From positions 35,511 to 99,510 of the forward strand of contig DASZSJ010000089.1 of NCBI GenBank assembly GCA_035548675.1: DNA of 64,000 bases, read 5' to 3'. The position numbers and the translations under genes were made by a program. Source of the stretch: VRUE01 sp035548675 (lineage in GTDB: Bacteria > Actinomycetota > Thermoleophilia > Solirubrobacterales > 70-9). The number at the start of each line of letters is the position of its first letter. The stretch's first letter is position 1. Positions 32,580 to 40,318 of the stretch are shown one piece after another. The notes under the pieces are model-generated. The model saw nothing but the letters and a program-made list of their open reading frames with translations. It was not told the origin of the DNA and did no database searches.

Positions 32580-33847
32580 GGTGGTCCAATCCTCGCAGGC
32601 GCACCATATGAATGCAGAATTTTGGGTAGCGTGAACCCACCTTCCCGGTCCTGACGGTTCTCAATCAGTGCGATCATCGTTCTTCCAACAGCGATTGCGG
32701 TGCCGTTCAGGGTATGCACCACCTGTGGAGATTCGCCATCTTGGCGCTTATACCTACAGGCCAAACGGCGCGCCTGGTAATCGGTTGTGTTCGAACATGA
32801 GGTCAGCTCGCGGTAACGGTCCTGGCTCGGGATCCAGGCCTCGCAGTCGTACTTCTTCGCCGCTGGGGCACCGAGGTCGCCGGCGGCGACGTTGACCACC
32901 CGATAGGGGATCTCGAGCGCGGAGAGGATGCGCTCCTCGATCGCCAGCAGTCGCTCGTGCTCGGCGGCGGACTGCGAGGGCTCGACGAACGAGAACATCT
33001 CGACCTTGTCGAACTGGTGGACGCGGAAGATGCCGCGGGTGTCGCGGCCGGCCGCTCCGGCCTCGCGCCGGAAGCAGGTCGAGAAGCCCGCGTAGCGGAT
33101 CGGCAACTGCTCGGCGGCGAGGATCTCGTCGGCGTGCAGGGCGGCGAGCGGGACCTCGGAGGTGCCGACGAGGTAGAGCTCGTCCTTGGGCACTTCGTAG
33201 ATCTGGTCGCGGTCGCCGGGCAAAAAGCCGGTGCCGAGGAGGGCGTCTTCGCGGACCAGGACCGGCGGCACGACCGGCTCGTGGCCCTCCTCGCGCACGA
33301 GGTCGAGCGCAAAGCGCACCAGCGCCAGCTCGAGCAGGACGAGGTCGCCCTTGATGTAGGCGAAGCGGGAGCCGGAGACCCTCGCCCCCGCCTCCATGTC
33401 GATCAGGCCGAGCTCGCCGCCGAGCTCGAGGTGGTCGCGCGGCTCGAAGTCGAAGCTCGGCCGCTCCCCCTCCTCGCGCAGGACGACGGCGTCCTCCTCG
33501 CTCATGCCGTCGGGGGCGTCGGGGTCAGGCAGGTTGGGCAGGGCGGCGGCGATCCGCTGCAGGTCCGCGTCAACCTGCTCGAGCTCCGTTTTCCCCGCCT
33601 CGATCGCCTGCTTCAGCTCCGCCACCGCGGCCATCTGCTCGGCGGCGTCCTCGCCGCGCTGCTTGGCCTCGCCGATCTGCTTGGAGATCGTCTTGCGCTC
33701 GGCCTGGGCGCCCTCAATCCGCGGCAGCAGCTCGCGGCGGCGCTGGTCGAGGCCGAGCAGCTCATCGACCTGGTCGGCAGCGCCGCGGCGCGCCAGGGCC
33801 GATTTGACCCGCTCGGGGTCGGAGCGGATCAGCTTCAGATCGAGCAT
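32576..33847 (-). CDS. serS: Seryl-tRNA synthetase
   Basis: A 423-residue class II synthetase. The N-terminal coiled-coil arm that binds tRNA is at about 25-105. Motif 2 is FSTCFRREAGAAGRDTRGIFRVHQFDKVE, and motif 3 is LNGTAIAVGRTMIALIENRQ. It charges tRNA-Ser (and tRNA-Sec if present). The last roughly 70 codons (about 32580-32800) use clearly more A/T-ending codons than the rest of the gene, which may mark a recombined segment. Confidence 0.97.
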   Translation of the reverse strand: MLDLKLIRSDPERVKSALARRGAADQVDELLGLDQRRRELLPRIEGAQAERKTISKQIGEAKQRGEDAAEQMAAVAELKQAIEAGKTELEQVDADLQRIAAALPNLPDPDAPDGMSEEDAVVLREEGERPSFDFEPRDHLELGGELGLIDMEAGARVSGSRFAYIKGDLVLLELALVRFALDLVREEGHEPVVPPVLVREDALLGTGFLPGDRDQIYEVPKDELYLVGTSEVPLAALHADEILAAEQLPIRYAGFSTCFRREAGAAGRDTRGIFRVHQFDKVEMFSFVEPSQSAAEHERLLAIEERILSALEIPYRVVNVAAGDLGAPAAKKYDCEAWIPSQDRYRELTSCSNTTDYQARRLACRYKRQDGESPQVVHTLNGTAIAVGRTMIALIENRQDREGGFTLPKILHSYGAPARIGPP

Positions 33848-33874
33848 CGCTCGTGAAGGTTAGGGCGGACGCCG

Positions 33875-34273
33875 CTAGGGAGAAGACTCGCCGGGGCGCG
33901 GCGATTCTTCGGCTTCCTCGCCGGCGTACTTGGCGACGAAGCGGGCGACGGCTTCGGCTTCCTCGCCGACGACGATGTTCTGGGGCATGATCGCGCCGGA
34001 GAAGCCGCCGTTCTGGATCGCGAAGAGAGCGTCTTCATAGCTCTCGGTTCGCTGGTCGAGGTTGGGCCCCTGCGTGCGCTCGCCGCGGTTGCCGCTGCCC
34101 TGCGTGCCGGCGGCGCTGAGCGTGTGGCAGCCGGAGCAGTGCGTGGCGAAGAGGACGGCCCCTTCGTGGTTGGAGTCGTCCTTGGAGACCGAGACCCCTT
34201 CCTCGCCGAAGCCACAGGCCGCCAACCCGAAGGCGGCGAGCAGGGCCGTGATTGCAATCAGTGCCGGACGCAT
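33875..34273 (-). CDS. Class I cytochrome c lipoprotein
   Basis: A 132-residue protein. The signal peptide ends in a lipobox (GLAAC, Cys at about 20). The haem-binding site is CSGCH at about residues 46-50, and the distal Met ligand is in GAIMPQN. It would be a membrane-anchored electron carrier on the outer face, perhaps for a terminal oxidase. The C-terminal tail is acidic and Pro-rich. It lies upstream of serS on the same strand, divergent from a flavin reductase gene. Confidence 0.92.
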   Translation of the reverse strand: MRPALIAITALLAAFGLAACGFGEEGVSVSKDDSNHEGAVLFATHCSGCHTLSAAGTQGSGNRGERTQGPNLDQRTESYEDALFAIQNGGFSGAIMPQNIVVGEEAEAVARFVAKYAGEEAEESPRPGESSP

Positions 34274-34317
34274 GCGGCGCGCATCATATTGTCTTGACCC
34301 GATTCCGCTCTCCGACG

Positions 34318-34809
34318 ATGCCGCCGCTCGACCCAGCCCGTTTCCGCGCCGCGATGGCGATGCTGCCCACGGGCGTCACCGTGGTCAGCGCCGCGGGGTC
34401 GGGTGGGCCCGCCGGAGCGACCGCCAACGCGGTCTGCTCACTCTCGATCGAGCCGATGCTGATGCTCGCCTGCCTCGACCGCGGCTCGCGCACCCTGCTC
34501 GCCGTGCAGGCCGCCAACCACTTCGGCGTCAGCGTCCTGCACGACGGCCAGGAGGAGATCGCGCGCGCCTTCGCCACCAAGGCCCCGCACGCCGAGAAGT
34601 GGCGGGGCGTCGCCTGGAGCGAGCGTGACGGCATCCCGGCGGTCGACGGTGCCCTCGCCTGGATCGGCTGCGAGCTGCGCGACGTGGTCGCCGCCGGCGA
34701 CCACGTGATCGTCACCGGCGAGGTCCGCGACCTGGCGAGCGGCGAGGGCGCCCCGCTGGTCTTCCACGGCGGCGAGTACCGGCCCCTGGGCTCGCGCATC
34801 CGAGGTTGA
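34318..34809 (+). CDS. Flavin reductase-like (split barrel) protein
   Basis: A 163-residue FMN-binding split-barrel protein starting MPPLDPARFRAAMAMLPTGV. Family features are the FRxAMxxLPTGVTVVSA start, TANAVCSLSIEPMLMLACLDR and the C-terminal VFHGGEYRPL. It reduces flavin with NAD(P)H to feed a monooxygenase, or acts on another small substrate. A longer upstream frame exists but lacks homology; 34318 is the likely start. Confidence 0.9.
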   Translation: MPPLDPARFRAAMAMLPTGVTVVSAAGSGGPAGATANAVCSLSIEPMLMLACLDRGSRTLLAVQAANHFGVSVLHDGQEEIARAFATKAPHAEKWRGVAWSERDGIPAVDGALAWIGCELRDVVAAGDHVIVTGEVRDLASGEGAPLVFHGGEYRPLGSRIRG

Positions 34810-34916
34810 CCACACTCCAGTGGGGTGAATGTCGGATGCGCGTAGGGCACAATTGAGCGATCGCGCCTCGATTTCAAGAACCGGGTTGGTTCACCAGGCA
34901 CGTCTTCAACCCCGCG

Positions 34917-35363
34917 GTGGCGGGACTGAGCCGGATCGGCCTTGGCGTGGCGGGCGCGCGCGTGCTCGAAGTCAGGGGACGGAAGAGCGGCGAGTGGCGG
35001 CAGACGCCGGTCAACCCCCTGACCTTCGAGGGCAACAGGTATCTGGTGGCGCCGCGGGGCCACACCCAATGGGTCCGCAACCTGCGGGTCAACGGCGAGG
35101 GGCGGCTGAAGGGTCGCCGCAGCGAAAACTTCACCGCCACCGAGCTGGCCGACGAGGAGAAGCCGGCGCTGCTGCGCGCCTACCTGAAGAAGTGGAAATG
35201 GGAGGTCGGAGCCTTCTTCGGCGGCGTCGGCGCCGACGCACCGGAGTCGGAGCTGCGGCGCATCGCTCCGGACCACCCGGTCTTCCGCATCACGGCCCCG
35301 GGGGACGAGCGAAGCTCGCCCTCGCCCGGCCCTACTGGACCCGGCGGAACGGGTACTCCTTGA
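34917..35363 (+). CDS. Deazaflavin (F420)-dependent nitroreductase family protein, unusual 5' end
   Basis: A 148-residue protein (from GTG 34917) of the split-barrel DUF385 family: LEVRGRKSGEWRQTPVNPL, RYLVAPRGHTQWVRNLRVNG and the C-terminal HPVFRI. Such proteins use cofactor F420 to reduce nitro or quinone compounds. The family-typical start WFTRHVFNP is encoded just upstream (about 34887-34913) in the same open frame. That frame closes at a TGA at 34854 with no ATG, GTG or TTG before 34917. Either a rare start codon is used, or the start has been lost. The 3' end overlaps a convergent KTSC gene. Confidence 0.75.
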   Translation: MAGLSRIGLGVAGARVLEVRGRKSGEWRQTPVNPLTFEGNRYLVAPRGHTQWVRNLRVNGEGRLKGRRSENFTATELADEEKPALLRAYLKKWKWEVGAFFGGVGADAPESELRRIAPDHPVFRITAPGDERSSPSPGPTGPGGTGTP

Positions 35364-35550
35364 TCACGGCGTTGACAAAGGTGCCTTTCGAGTCGGCCTC
35401 GGTCAACTCCTCGAAGACCTCAGCCGGCACACCTGCGTAGGCGTAGAGGCCGCCGCCGAGGTATTCGACGTAGGCCTCTTCGGCCTCGGCGTCGTAGCCG
35501 ATCCTGGCGATCGCGCTGGACTCAACCGGGTGCATCTCGGGCGTTGGCAT
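35332..35550 (-). CDS. KTSC-domain protein
   Basis: A 72-residue protein: HPVESSAIARIGYDAEAEEAYVEY then a GLYAYAGVPAEVFEEL segment and a final FVNAVIKEYPFRR. This is the KTSC fold, a small domain often fused to or found near RNA-related proteins; the exact role is unknown. A GAGGAGG ribosome site lies 10 bp before the ATG at 35550. Confidence 0.87.
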   Translation of the reverse strand: MPTPEMHPVESSAIARIGYDAEAEEAYVEYLGGGLYAYAGVPAEVFEELTEADSKGTFVNAVIKEYPFRRVQ

Positions 35551-35607
35551 CGGGCATCGTCCTCCTCGCCTCGAATACCCGCGGGGCGAGAGTAAGCTGC
35601 GGCTTCG

Positions 35608-36030
35608 ATGGAGGCGACCGTCGCCCCACGCGCGCAGTGGACCTTCGCCCAGTGGGGCATCGTCGTCCTCGCCAGCCTGCAGCTGCTCTGGGCCCTGGCG
35701 GGGCTGATCGCCGAACCGAGCTTCCACTTCGGCGACGGGGCGCCGACCGAGCGGGTGCTCGGCGTCGACTTCAACGGCGTCCACGCCGTCTCCGGCTTCC
35801 TCCTCTTCGGCCCCGCCTTCTTCTTCGCGCTGAAGCCACGCTGGGCGGTTCTCTACGCGGTCTACGTCGCCGTCGCCCTGATCGTCACCGGCCTCTGGGC
35901 GATCTGGTCGACCAGCCCCGCCGGCGTCTTCACCTTCCCCAACAACGACGCCGACGCCGTCCTCCACCTCACCACCGGCGCCCTCTTCACCGTAATCGCT
36001 GCCGTCCAGCTCGGCCTGGATCGAAGCTAG
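35608..36030 (+). CDS. DUF4383-like membrane protein
   Basis: A 140-residue protein with four predicted membrane helices. The segment GVDFNGVHAVSGFLLFGP and the last-helix motif NNDADAVLHLTTGALF recall DUF4383 proteins. Function unknown. It ends 37 bp before the convergent membrane-protein gene at 36068. Confidence 0.65.
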   Translation: MEATVAPRAQWTFAQWGIVVLASLQLLWALAGLIAEPSFHFGDGAPTERVLGVDFNGVHAVSGFLLFGPAFFFALKPRWAVLYAVYVAVALIVTGLWAIWSTSPAGVFTFPNNDADAVLHLTTGALFTVIAAVQLGLDRS

Positions 36031-36078
36031 CGCGTCAGACGTTGGTCTCAGGGGAGTCAGACGATCGTCAGAACGCGC
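36030..36078. terminator. Stem-loop between convergent genes
   Basis: GCGCGT and GACG (36030-36041) pair with CGTC and ACGCGC (36066-36078). It lies between two convergent stops, without a U-tract. Likely a bidirectional terminator. Confidence 0.5.
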
Positions 36079-36502
36079 CGCTAGTCCCAGCTGCTCGCAA
36101 GGCCAGAAAGAGGATCACGCCGCAGCTGACGGCCATGATGCCCATCTCACGGCGGACGATGGCGAGGGCCAGGGACTGCTGGGACTCGGCGGGGAGGGCT
36201 TCGAAGTCGACGTCGCCCAGCTCGCGCTCGGCGGCGCCGGCGCGGGCGCCCTCGGCGAGCAGGGAGACGACGAGGGGCAGGATGCCGTAGAGGTAGTGCA
36301 GTTCGTCGTCTGGCTTGTGGCCGGTGAAGACGAGCAGGCCGCCCAGCATCACCTGGACGAAGACGGCGGCCTGGGCGGCGCGCAGCAGCAGCCAGAAGGG
36401 GACCGAGGGACGGTCGCGCAGCCAGGAGACGCCGCCGATCGCGAAGGCGGCGAGGTTGAGGGCGATGACGGCGCAGCCAACTACCAGGTGCACTACGGCC
36501 AA
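36068..36502 (-). CDS. Hypothetical four-helix membrane protein next to complex I
   Basis: A 144-residue protein with membrane helices at about 4-26, 37-60, 68-85 and 119-139, and a charged loop (90-115). I do not recognise a family. It contains HYLYGILPLVVSLLAEGARAG, which resembles small cytochrome-associated membrane proteins. It is divergent from the nuo operon and may share its control region. Confidence 0.7.
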   Translation of the reverse strand: MAVVHLVVGCAVIALNLAAFAIGGVSWLRDRPSVPFWLLLRAAQAAVFVQVMLGGLLVFTGHKPDDELHYLYGILPLVVSLLAEGARAGAAERELGDVDFEALPAESQQSLALAIVRREMGIMAVSCGVILFLALRAAGTSGAF

Positions 36503-36558
36503 GGTCTATTTCCTCTCAAAAGGGTCGGGATTCGGCTTGCTGATGCGGAAAAGCACTA

Positions 36559-36589
36559 TGTAGCAATGTGTTACAAGCAGGTATATAAC
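36559..36589 (+). promoter_or_regulatory. nuoA: Candidate nuo operon promoter and operator
   Basis: An AT-rich island ahead of nuoA. The dyad TGTAGCAATGTGTTACA (36559-36575) is an operator candidate. TATAAC (36584-36589) is a -10 candidate 14 bp before the GTG at 36604, giving a very short leader. No convincing -35 box was found. Confidence 0.5.
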
Positions 36590-36603
36590 TCGGCTGACAG
36601 GCG

Positions 36604-37035
36604 GTGAGCGCGGCCGGATGCGCGCCGCGGGCCGCCCACCCGGAACTTGATCTACCAGTGCTGAAGAGCTACCTGCCGATTCTCGTCTTCGCCGTCCTCG
36701 GCCTCACGGTCGGGGGCGCCTTCGCGATGCTCAACCACCTGATCGGGCCGAAGCGGCCGCGGCGGCCGACGGCGGCGAGCCTGCGCCAGTCCGAGCCGTA
36801 TGAGTCGGGGATCCCGGTCGAGCCGGCGCACGGCCTGCGCTTCGGCATCAGCTTCTACCTGATCGCGATGCTCTTCATCCTCTTCGACATCGAGGTGGTG
36901 TTCCTCTACCCGATCGGGGTGATCATCAGGGGAGCCCACAGCGTCTTCGTGCTGGGCGAGGTCCTCACCTTCATCGCCCTGCTGCTGGTCGCCTTCGTCT
37001 ACGTCTGGCGCAAGGGGGCGCTGAATTGGAGGTAG
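36604..37035 (+). CDS. nuoA: NADH-quinone oxidoreductase subunit A
   Basis: A 143-residue membrane subunit with three helices. Signature PYESGIPVEPAHGLRFGISFYLIAMLFILFDIEVVFLYP (from about residue 60) is diagnostic of NuoA. It anchors the membrane arm near the quinone site. The start is GTG 36604, or GTG 36658 (KSYLPI...). It is the first gene of a 14-gene operon, and overlaps nuoB. Confidence 0.93.
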   Translation: MSAAGCAPRAAHPELDLPVLKSYLPILVFAVLGLTVGGAFAMLNHLIGPKRPRRPTAASLRQSEPYESGIPVEPAHGLRFGISFYLIAMLFILFDIEVVFLYPIGVIIRGAHSVFVLGEVLTFIALLLVAFVYVWRKGALNWR

Positions 37036-37715
37036 AACGGCAGCAGCTGGCGGTGGAGCGGACGACGATGCGCGAGCGCCAGCTGCGCGCGCGGGACATG
37101 CTGCGCGGCGACCTCGAGGGCGAGGAGCTGGAGCGCTACGTCGAGGAGAAGGTCGTGATGACCAACTTCGAGAAGATGCTCGGCTGGGCGCGCTCGAACT
37201 CGATCTTCCCGCTCACCTTCGGCCTCGCCTGCTGCGCGATCGAGGCGCCGATCTCGATCGTCACCGCCCGCTACGACCTCGCCCGCTTCGGCGCCGAGGC
37301 GCTGCGGGCCTCGCCGCGCCAGGCCGACATGATCATCCTCTCGGGCCGGGTCTCGATCAAGATGGCGCCGGTCGTCCGCCGCCTCTACGACCAGATGCTG
37401 GAGCCGAAGTGGGCGATCTCGATGGGCGCCTGCTCCTCCAGCGGCGGCATGTTCTCCAACTACGCCGTCGTCCAGGGCGCCGACAAGTTCATGCCGATCG
37501 ACCTGCACATCCCCGGCTGCCCGCCGCGGCCGGAGGCGGTCCTCTACGGCTTCACCAAGCTGCAGCGCAAGATCCAGGGCAACCCGGACCAGGGCTGGCG
37601 CGCCCGCTACAACGCCGAGGGCAGCGAGGAGTGGGCCCGCGGCGGGCCGCGCAGCGAACCGAGCGGCGAAGCGGCGGAGGCCTACGAGGCGGCACGGGAG
37701 CTGCTCCGTGCCTGA
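37026..37715 (+). CDS. nuoB: NADH-quinone oxidoreductase subunit B
   Basis: A 229-residue subunit (from TTG 37026; 215 from ATG 37068) holding the terminal cluster N2. The four Cys ligands are seen in FGLACCAIE, MGACSSSGG and IPGCPPRPE. The C-terminal tail is extended and acidic compared with short NuoB proteins. It passes electrons to quinone at the interface with NuoD. Overlaps nuoA by 10 bp and nuoC by 8 bp. Confidence 0.96.
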   Translation: MEVERQQLAVERTTMRERQLRARDMLRGDLEGEELERYVEEKVVMTNFEKMLGWARSNSIFPLTFGLACCAIEAPISIVTARYDLARFGAEALRASPRQADMIILSGRVSIKMAPVVRRLYDQMLEPKWAISMGACSSSGGMFSNYAVVQGADKFMPIDLHIPGCPPRPEAVLYGFTKLQRKIQGNPDQGWRARYNAEGSEEWARGGPRSEPSGEAAEAYEAARELLRA

Positions 37716-38319
37716 CGCCCCCGGACTCGAGCTGATCCGCGGCGAGATCGAGGCCGCCCACCCCGGCGCCGTCCTAGACACCGGCTTCGCCCAGGACCGC
37801 GCCGTGCTCTCGATCGATCCCGAGCACCTGATCGCGGTACTCACCTGGCTTCGAGAGGCCCCAGGCCAGGAATATCGGTTCCTATCCAGCTTGCATGCTG
37901 CCGACTACCTTCCGGCCGCCCCCCGCTTCGCGGTGCACTACGAGCTCCTGAACCGCGATCGAGTAGAGCGCCTCCGCGTGAAGGCCCTGTTGGATGACCC
38001 GGCCTCTCCCGCGGGTGGCGGTGTAGGGGGGCCCGCCCCCGAGGACGCTTCAGCGACCGCAGGGGGTGGGGGGTCCCCTGCACCGACAGGACCCGCGGGC
38101 CAGGCCCTGCCGTCCATCGACTCATGTGTAGACCTCTTCCCAACGGCCGAGTTCCAGGAGCGCGAAGTCTTCGACTTCTTCGGCATCGTCTTCAGGGGCC
38201 ACCCCGACCTGACCCGGATCCTGCTGCCCGAGGACTACGTCGGCTGGCCGCAGCGGCGCGACTTCCCGGTGGGTGGGGAGCCCGTGACCTTCACCTACAG
38301 CGAACGGAACTATGGCTAG
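37708..38319 (+). CDS. nuoC: NADH-quinone oxidoreductase subunit C, with in-frame repeat insertion
   Basis: A 203-residue NuoC. Normal parts are the start (LIRGEIEAAHPGAVLDTG) and the conserved end FPTAEFQEREVFDFFGIVF, DLTRILLPEDYVGWPQRRDFP. Residues 101-131 (GGVGGPAPEDASATAGGGGS region) are encoded by a 92-bp family C repeat, inserted in frame in the loop between ALLDDP and PSIDSCVDLF. The insert is Gly/Pro/Ala-rich and likely unstructured, in a surface loop. It forms the connecting arm with NuoB and NuoD. It ends in an overlap with the nuoD start (ATGGCTAG). Confidence 0.93.
   Translation: MPDAPGLELIRGEIEAAHPGAVLDTGFAQDRAVLSIDPEHLIAVLTWLREAPGQEYRFLSSLHAADYLPAAPRFAVHYELLNRDRVERLRVKALLDDPASPAGGGVGGPAPEDASATAGGGGSPAPTGPAGQALPSIDSCVDLFPTAEFQEREVFDFFGIVFRGHPDLTRILLPEDYVGWPQRRDFPVGGEPVTFTYSERNYG
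38008..38099. repeat. Family C palindromic repeat, copy C1 (inside nuoC)
   Basis: 92 bp bounded by CCCGCGGGT (38008-38016) and ACCCGCGGG (38091-38099), with nested imperfect stems. It is the reverse complement of the copies at 39603 and 54091 and is translated in frame. Confidence 0.9.
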
Positions 38320-39580
38320 CGCGCCCTCGACTCCCCCGCATACGGCCCCAGGCCGTGGGCGGAGTGGCTCACCTCCGAACTCGTCCGCGTCCATATCTGA
38401 TTCTTCGCGGACGAGTTCGGAGGTGATGACGGTCAACATCGGACCGCACCACCCCGCCACGCACGGCGTGCTGCGGCTGGTGGTCGACCTCGAAGGCGAG
38501 GTCGTGCGCGACCTGCGGCCGGTGATCGGCTACGTCCACACCGGGATCGAAAAGTCCTGCGAGGACAAGAGCTACTGGAAGGTCATCCCCTTCGTCGAGC
38601 GGATGGACTACGTCTCCTACTTCTTCCAGATGGAGGCCTTCTGCGGCGCGGTCGAGCGGCTGATCGAGTTGGAGATCCCGGAGCGGGCCAAGCACCTGCG
38701 AGTGATCTTCCTCGAGCTCAACCGCATCCACTCCCACCTGGTCTGGCTGGGGACGACGGCGCTCGACCTCGGCGCGATCTCAATGCTCTGGTACTGCTTC
38801 CGCGAGCGCGACCGCATCCTCGACCTCTTCGAGATGGCGGCCGGGCAGCGGATGCACACGCGCTACTTCCAGGTCGGCGGCGTGATCGAGGACATCCCGC
38901 GCGGCTTCGAGGCGAAGCTGCGCGAGTTCATCCGCGACATGCCGGTGCGGGTCGAGCAGTACCAGGCCCTCCTCGACCGCAACGAGGTCTTCCTCTCGCG
39001 GACCAAGGACACCGGTGTCGTCCCGCGCGAGCGGCTGCTGGAGCTAGGCGTGACCGGGCCGCTGCTGCGCGCCGCCGGCGAGCCCTGGGACCTGCGCAAG
39101 GCCTTCGACTACCTCGCCTACCCCAAGTTCGACTTCAAGGTGCCGGTGGGGACGGTCGGCGACAACTACGACCGCTACCGGGTGCGGGTGGCGGAGATGG
39201 TCGAGTCGGTGCGGATCATCGAGCAGGCGCTCGACGGGCTGCCCGAGGGGCCGTTCATCGCCGACGACCGCAAGTACGTGCTGCCGCCGCGCTCGGAGCT
39301 CTCGACCTCGATGGAGTCGCTGATCCACCACTTCAAGCTCGTCACCGAGGGCTACCGGGTGGCACCCGGCGAGATCTACTACGCGATCGAGTCGCCGCGG
39401 GGCGAGCTCGGCTGCTTCGTCCTCGCCGACGGCTCCTCCAAGCCGGCCCGCGTCCACTTCCGCGACCCCTCCTTCGTCAACCTGCAGGCCTTTCGCGACA
39501 TGTCGACCGGCGAATACATCGCCGACATGATCTGCAGCCTCGGCATGCTCGACCCGATCCTCGGGGGGGTGGATCGGTGA
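38312..39580 (+). CDS. nuoD: NADH-quinone oxidoreductase subunit D, 5' end carrying a palindrome
   Basis: A 422-residue subunit from ATG 38312, coupled to the nuoC stop. The conserved protein begins at residue 39 (MTVNIGPHHPATHGVLRL), then VDLEGEVVRDLRPVIGYVHTGIEK, and it ends FADMICSLGMLDPILGGVDR-like (ADMICSLGMLDPI). The first 38 residues are encoded by a leader including a perfect 21-bp inverted repeat and are unlikely to be conserved. Alternatively translation starts at ATG 38426, which follows GGAGG too closely to be a good site. It forms the quinone pocket with NuoB. Confidence 0.94.
   Translation: MASAPSTPPHTAPGRGRSGSPPNSSASISDSSRTSSEVMTVNIGPHHPATHGVLRLVVDLEGEVVRDLRPVIGYVHTGIEKSCEDKSYWKVIPFVERMDYVSYFFQMEAFCGAVERLIELEIPERAKHLRVIFLELNRIHSHLVWLGTTALDLGAISMLWYCFRERDRILDLFEMAAGQRMHTRYFQVGGVIEDIPRGFEAKLREFIRDMPVRVEQYQALLDRNEVFLSRTKDTGVVPRERLLELGVTGPLLRAAGEPWDLRKAFDYLAYPKFDFKVPVGTVGDNYDRYRVRVAEMVESVRIIEQALDGLPEGPFIADDRKYVLPPRSELSTSMESLIHHFKLVTEGYRVAPGEIYYAIESPRGELGCFVLADGSSKPARVHFRDPSFVNLQAFRDMSTGEYIADMICSLGMLDPILGGVDR
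38369..38426. repeat. Palindrome E in the 5' end of nuoD
   Basis: Perfect 21-bp arms (38369-38389 and 38406-38426), starting TCACCTCCGAACTCG, with a 16-base loop containing ccatatc. The right arm ends at the A of the second candidate start codon. Confidence 0.88.
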
Positions 39581-39602
39581 GGCTCAGGACAAACCGCACC
39601 GG

Positions 39603-39694
39603 CCAGCGGGTCCTGTCGCCGCAGGGGACCCCCCACCCCTTCCGGTCGCTAAAGCGTCCTCAGGGGTGGGTCCCCCTACGGCGCCACCCGCTGG
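39603..39694. repeat. Family C palindromic repeat, copy C2 (between nuoD and nuoE)
   Basis: 92 bp from CCAGCGGGT (39603-39611) to ACCCGCTGG (39686-39694), the same length as C1 in the opposite orientation. Its reverse strand keeps the same open frame as C1. Confidence 0.9.
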
Positions 39695-39703
39695 AGGTTC
39701 GCT

Positions 39704-40318
39704 GTGGCTGAGCTGCCCGTCGATCGAGCGCTCACGCAAGGGCGCGTGCCGGATCGTGCGCCCGAGGAGATTCCCGAGCTTCATCAGGTCGACTGCCCGG
39801 CCGAGCTGCGCGAGCGGATCGAGGAGCTGATGTCGCGCTACCCGGACCGCAAATCGGCCTCGATCCCGGCGCTCTGGGCGGTGCAGCGGCGCTACGGCTG
39901 GTGCACGCCGGAGGGGATCCGCCAGGCCGCTGCGGTGATGCGGGTGACGCCGGCCTATCTGGAGTCGGTGGCGAGCTTCTACGACCTCCTGCACACCGAG
40001 CCGGTCGGCAGCCACAAGATCGCCGTCTGCACCAACATCAGCTGCTGGATGCGCGGCGGCGACGAGCTGCTCGGTGCCTTCCGCGCGGCGGCGGGCGAGG
40101 ACGACGAGCGTTTCTTCGTCACCGGCTTTGAGTGCCTCGGCGCCTGCGACATCGCGCCGATGGCCTCGATCGACGAGCGCTACTTCGGCCCGCTGGAGGC
40201 GGCGGAGGCGCAGACGGCGATCGACCAGCTGCGCGGCGGCGAAGAGGTGCTGCCCGCCAAGGCGCTGGAGAAGCGGCCGCTGCCGGGCGGGGCCGATCCC
40301 GGAGGCCCCGATGCCTGA
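39704..40318 (+). CDS. nuoE: NADH-quinone oxidoreductase subunit E
   Basis: A 204-residue thioredoxin-like subunit with the [2Fe-2S] ligands: CTNISCWMRGG (two Cys) and FECLGACDIAPM (two Cys). It passes electrons from FMN in NuoF. The start is GTG 39704, ten bases after repeat C2. The N-terminal 45 residues are variable. It overlaps nuoF (ATGCCTGA). Confidence 0.95.
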   Translation: MAELPVDRALTQGRVPDRAPEEIPELHQVDCPAELRERIEELMSRYPDRKSASIPALWAVQRRYGWCTPEGIRQAAAVMRVTPAYLESVASFYDLLHTEPVGSHKIAVCTNISCWMRGGDELLGAFRAAAGEDDERFFVTGFECLGACDIAPMASIDERYFGPLEAAEAQTAIDQLRGGEEVLPAKALEKRPLPGGADPGGPDA

